Origin: Colwellia sp. M166
GTDB taxonomy: Bacteria > Pseudomonadota > Gammaproteobacteria > Enterobacterales > Alteromonadaceae
Reading direction: 5' to 3'
Assembly: GCF_024585285.1 (NCBI RefSeq)
Contig: NZ_CP040755.1
Span: forward strand, 806,001-870,000
Length of the DNA stretch: 64,000 nucleotides
Both the position numbers and the translations under genes were made by a program. Below are positions 62,292-64,000 of the stretch, one piece after another (positions within the stretch are counted from its first letter, which is position 1; each line of letters begins with the position of its first letter). The notes beneath the pieces were generated by a model that made no database searches, had not been told where the DNA came from, and worked only from the letters and a program-made list of their open reading frames with translations.

Positions 62292-64000
62292 TTAGAACTT
62301 AACATTAACACCTGCAAATGCTCTACGACCCACTAAGTCGTATATAGCATTAGCAGTATAACCAGGTGCTAGCTTGTCTGTTAAATTTCTAATACCTGCA
62401 CTTACAGATACAACATCATTCACTAAGTAATTAAATGATACGTCATGTGTAGTCACAGAGCCAATATAAGCTGGAGAAGTATCCTCTGCTGTATCACCTG
62501 TTGGAGAAATATCCATAGTGAAACTACGATCAATATAACGAGTTGACCAACTTACTACTAAATCATCAATTTCATAATCTAAACCAAAGCGGATTTGTAA
62601 AGCTGGATCACCTACTTCACCATCTTCAACATTAATTTCATCCGGGCGATCTTGAAATTCAAACTGTTCTAGTTCTAGTAATTTACTTACCAATAAGTTT
62701 GTTGTTATTTCGCCAGGAAGTTCAAATGAACTAAGATCGGTAGAATATCTAACTTGTGCTTCAACACCCTTAGTATTTAATGCCGCAGCATTTAAATAAC
62801 CAGAACGAACAAGTGAAATATCATTCGTGATTGGATCACGATCGATTTGACTACAGAATCCAGCATCTGGGCCACCCGTAGCATCTACACAGTTGTCAGC
62901 AACATTTTGTGCTGCAACAAATGTAATCGCATCAGTGATTTCAATATCATAGTAATCAACAGTAACAGATAAGTTTTCAATAAATGATGGTGTCCAAACA
63001 AAACCAACGGTTAAAGATTCTGATTCTTCAGATTCTAATTCAGAGTTACCACCGGATAGTAGATCAATAGAAACGTTATCATTTGCTTGGAATCCAGCCG
63101 GAATACCTAAAGCAGCACAGTTTGCTGCGCGATCTGGATCATCCGAAATATTATCAGCATCACATGGATCACTCACACTAGCAAAACCTGGAGAAACAGG
63201 ATCAAATGCTTCTGTAATATTTGGAGCTCTTACAGCTTCACCTATCGTACCTCGAATACGTAAGTCTTCAAATGGTGCATACATTAATCCAACTTTCCAT
63301 GCTTCAGCTTTACCGGCATGTGAATAGTCAGCTGTGCGGAATGCCGCATCTAAAGTTAATTCGTGAGCAAAGTCCATACCGGCAAGTAAAGGAAGACTTA
63401 CCTCAACAAAAAACTCAGTCACATCGTATTCGCCATATGAATCTGGTGTAGCAGCACTTGTTAAGAAGCCACGTTTAGTAAATTCATCAGTGATTGATTC
63501 TGATGATTCTTCACGATATTCAAAACCTGCTGCAAGACCAATAGCACCACCTTGTAACTTAACAAACTCTGCTGTATCAAAAGTAACTACTCCACCAATA
63601 AACTCTTGCTTAATAACATCTTCACGCGTTACGTCTGCTGATACAAAATCACGAGCTTCTTGCGAAGAACTTTGACCAAATGGATTAAAGGCAACACAGT
63701 CACTACCATTTACTGATGCCGGATCGCTATAATCATCGCCTTGAGCACTTGCTACTTGGCTGCGACATGCTGCTTCACCAGTCGAGGGATCAATAACCGA
63801 GTCAACCGCTGCAAAAAGGTTATCTGGAATCAAATCATTAAGCGTTTGACGTTTATTAGTAGTTTCACCATTTACGTAGTATAACTCCCAATTAACATTC
63901 GTGTCACTTAAGGCAAATGTGCCTTCAAACCCTGCTGTATATCTAAATAAGTCACGACGATTAGCTGCAGAACGATTACCAAGCTCATCGAAAAACTTAG
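62292..64000 (-). CDS. TonB-dependent receptor, N-terminus outside window
   Basis: The last 569 codons are visible; the frame runs open to the right edge (KFFDELGNRSAANRRDLFRY near 64000). It is a 22-strand outer-membrane barrel for TonB-driven uptake. Features are a barrel N-part with a Cys pair (FNPFG, GEAACRSQVA), AVRAPNITEAF (the conserved loop strand), ITVDYYDIEITDA, NTKGVEAQVRY and the terminal Phe in FAGVNVKF. The motif combination is that of large receptors of Alteromonadales for oligosaccharides or similar. Substrate not known from this part. The plug and TonB box lie outside. Confidence 0.88.
   Translation of the reverse strand, partial: KFFDELGNRSAANRRDLFRYTAGFEGTFALSDTNVNWELYYVNGETTNKRQTLNDLIPDNLFAAVDSVIDPSTGEAACRSQVASAQGDDYSDPASVNGSDCVAFNPFGQSSSQEARDFVSADVTREDVIKQEFIGGVVTFDTAEFVKLQGGAIGLAAGFEYREESSESITDEFTKRGFLTSAATPDSYGEYDVTEFFVEVSLPLLAGMDFAHELTLDAAFRTADYSHAGKAEAWKVGLMYAPFEDLRIRGTIGEAVRAPNITEAFDPVSPGFASVSDPCDADNISDDPDRAANCAALGIPAGFQANDNVSIDLLSGGNSELESEESESLTVGFVWTPSFIENLSVTVDYYDIEITDAITFVAAQNVADNCVDATGGPDAGFCSQIDRDPITNDISLVRSGYLNAAALNTKGVEAQVRYSTDLSSFELPGEITTNLLVSKLLELEQFEFQDRPDEINVEDGEVGDPALQIRFGLDYEIDDLVVSWSTRYIDRSFTMDISPTGDTAEDTSPAYIGSVTTHDVSFNYLVNDVVSVSAGIRNLTDKLAPGYTANAIYDLVGRRAFAGVNVKF

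Overview
The window looks like chromosomal DNA of an AT-rich marine gammaproteobacterium, most likely Alteromonadales and Colwellia-like. This rests on the conserved block uvrY-uvrC-pgsA-tRNA(Gly/Cys/Leu), fabA, gltX, a TonB-dependent receptor, a FadL-type porin, PEP-CTERM and GlyGly-CTERM proteins, and a dispersed palindromic-ended repeat. The species cannot be fixed from the sequence alone.

About 1-36 kb is accessory DNA. The left edge (1-2.1 kb) carries a minus-strand operon of a three-segment membrane protein, a ComEC-like metallo-beta-lactamase protein and a trypsin-like protease cut by the window edge. This resembles a conflict or defence cassette. From 2.2 to 8.7 kb lies a plasmid-like block: a serine recombinase with a possible res site, two acidic proteins behind near-identical structured leaders, a homologue of the anti-CRISPR AcrVA2, and a UmuC fragment. 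From 9 to 13.6 kb are a secreted M10-type metalloprotease, two small lipoproteins, a membrane protein and an XRE regulator. From 14 to 17.8 kb is a Gabija-type pair (GajA OLD nuclease, GajB helicase). An IS21-family element (18.27-20.88 kb) separates two ORFs that probably were one gene.

From 22 to 25.6 kb an ECF-type sigma factor is paired with a TPR-bearing Ser/Thr kinase and a 56-residue downstream protein. From 25.7 to 34.3 kb is an integrative mobilizable element: Rep-like protein, MobC, relaxase with a nested small gene, remnants of a second mobilization cassette, excisionase and tyrosine integrase. Directly next to the integrase is a Pycsar-type pair (TM effector plus nucleotide cyclase, 34.5-35.7 kb).

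About 36-64 kb is mostly chromosomal backbone: a bicupin protein, an EAL phosphodiesterase, an ABC exporter, a DUF748/AsmA-like protein, a DUF2959 lipoprotein, a PEP-CTERM protein beside PrsT, a FadL porin, eight minus-strand tRNAs (4 Gly, 3 Leu, 1 Cys) feeding the usual pgsA-uvrC-uvrY neighbourhood, fabA, gltX, six tRNA-Val genes with two 3' tRNA fragments, an S4-domain protein, IS110 and IS982 remnants and a TonB receptor cut by the right edge. Four copies of one MITE-like repeat are scattered through this half.

Read together, the left half stacks two recognisable anti-phage systems (Gabija, Pycsar), one possible further system (protease/MBL/TM) and one anti-CRISPR homologue, linked by recombinases, mobilization genes and an insertion sequence. 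The strongest candidates for something new are the protease/MBL/TM operon, the structured duplicated leader beside the AcrVA2 homologue, and the small gene nested in the relaxase.
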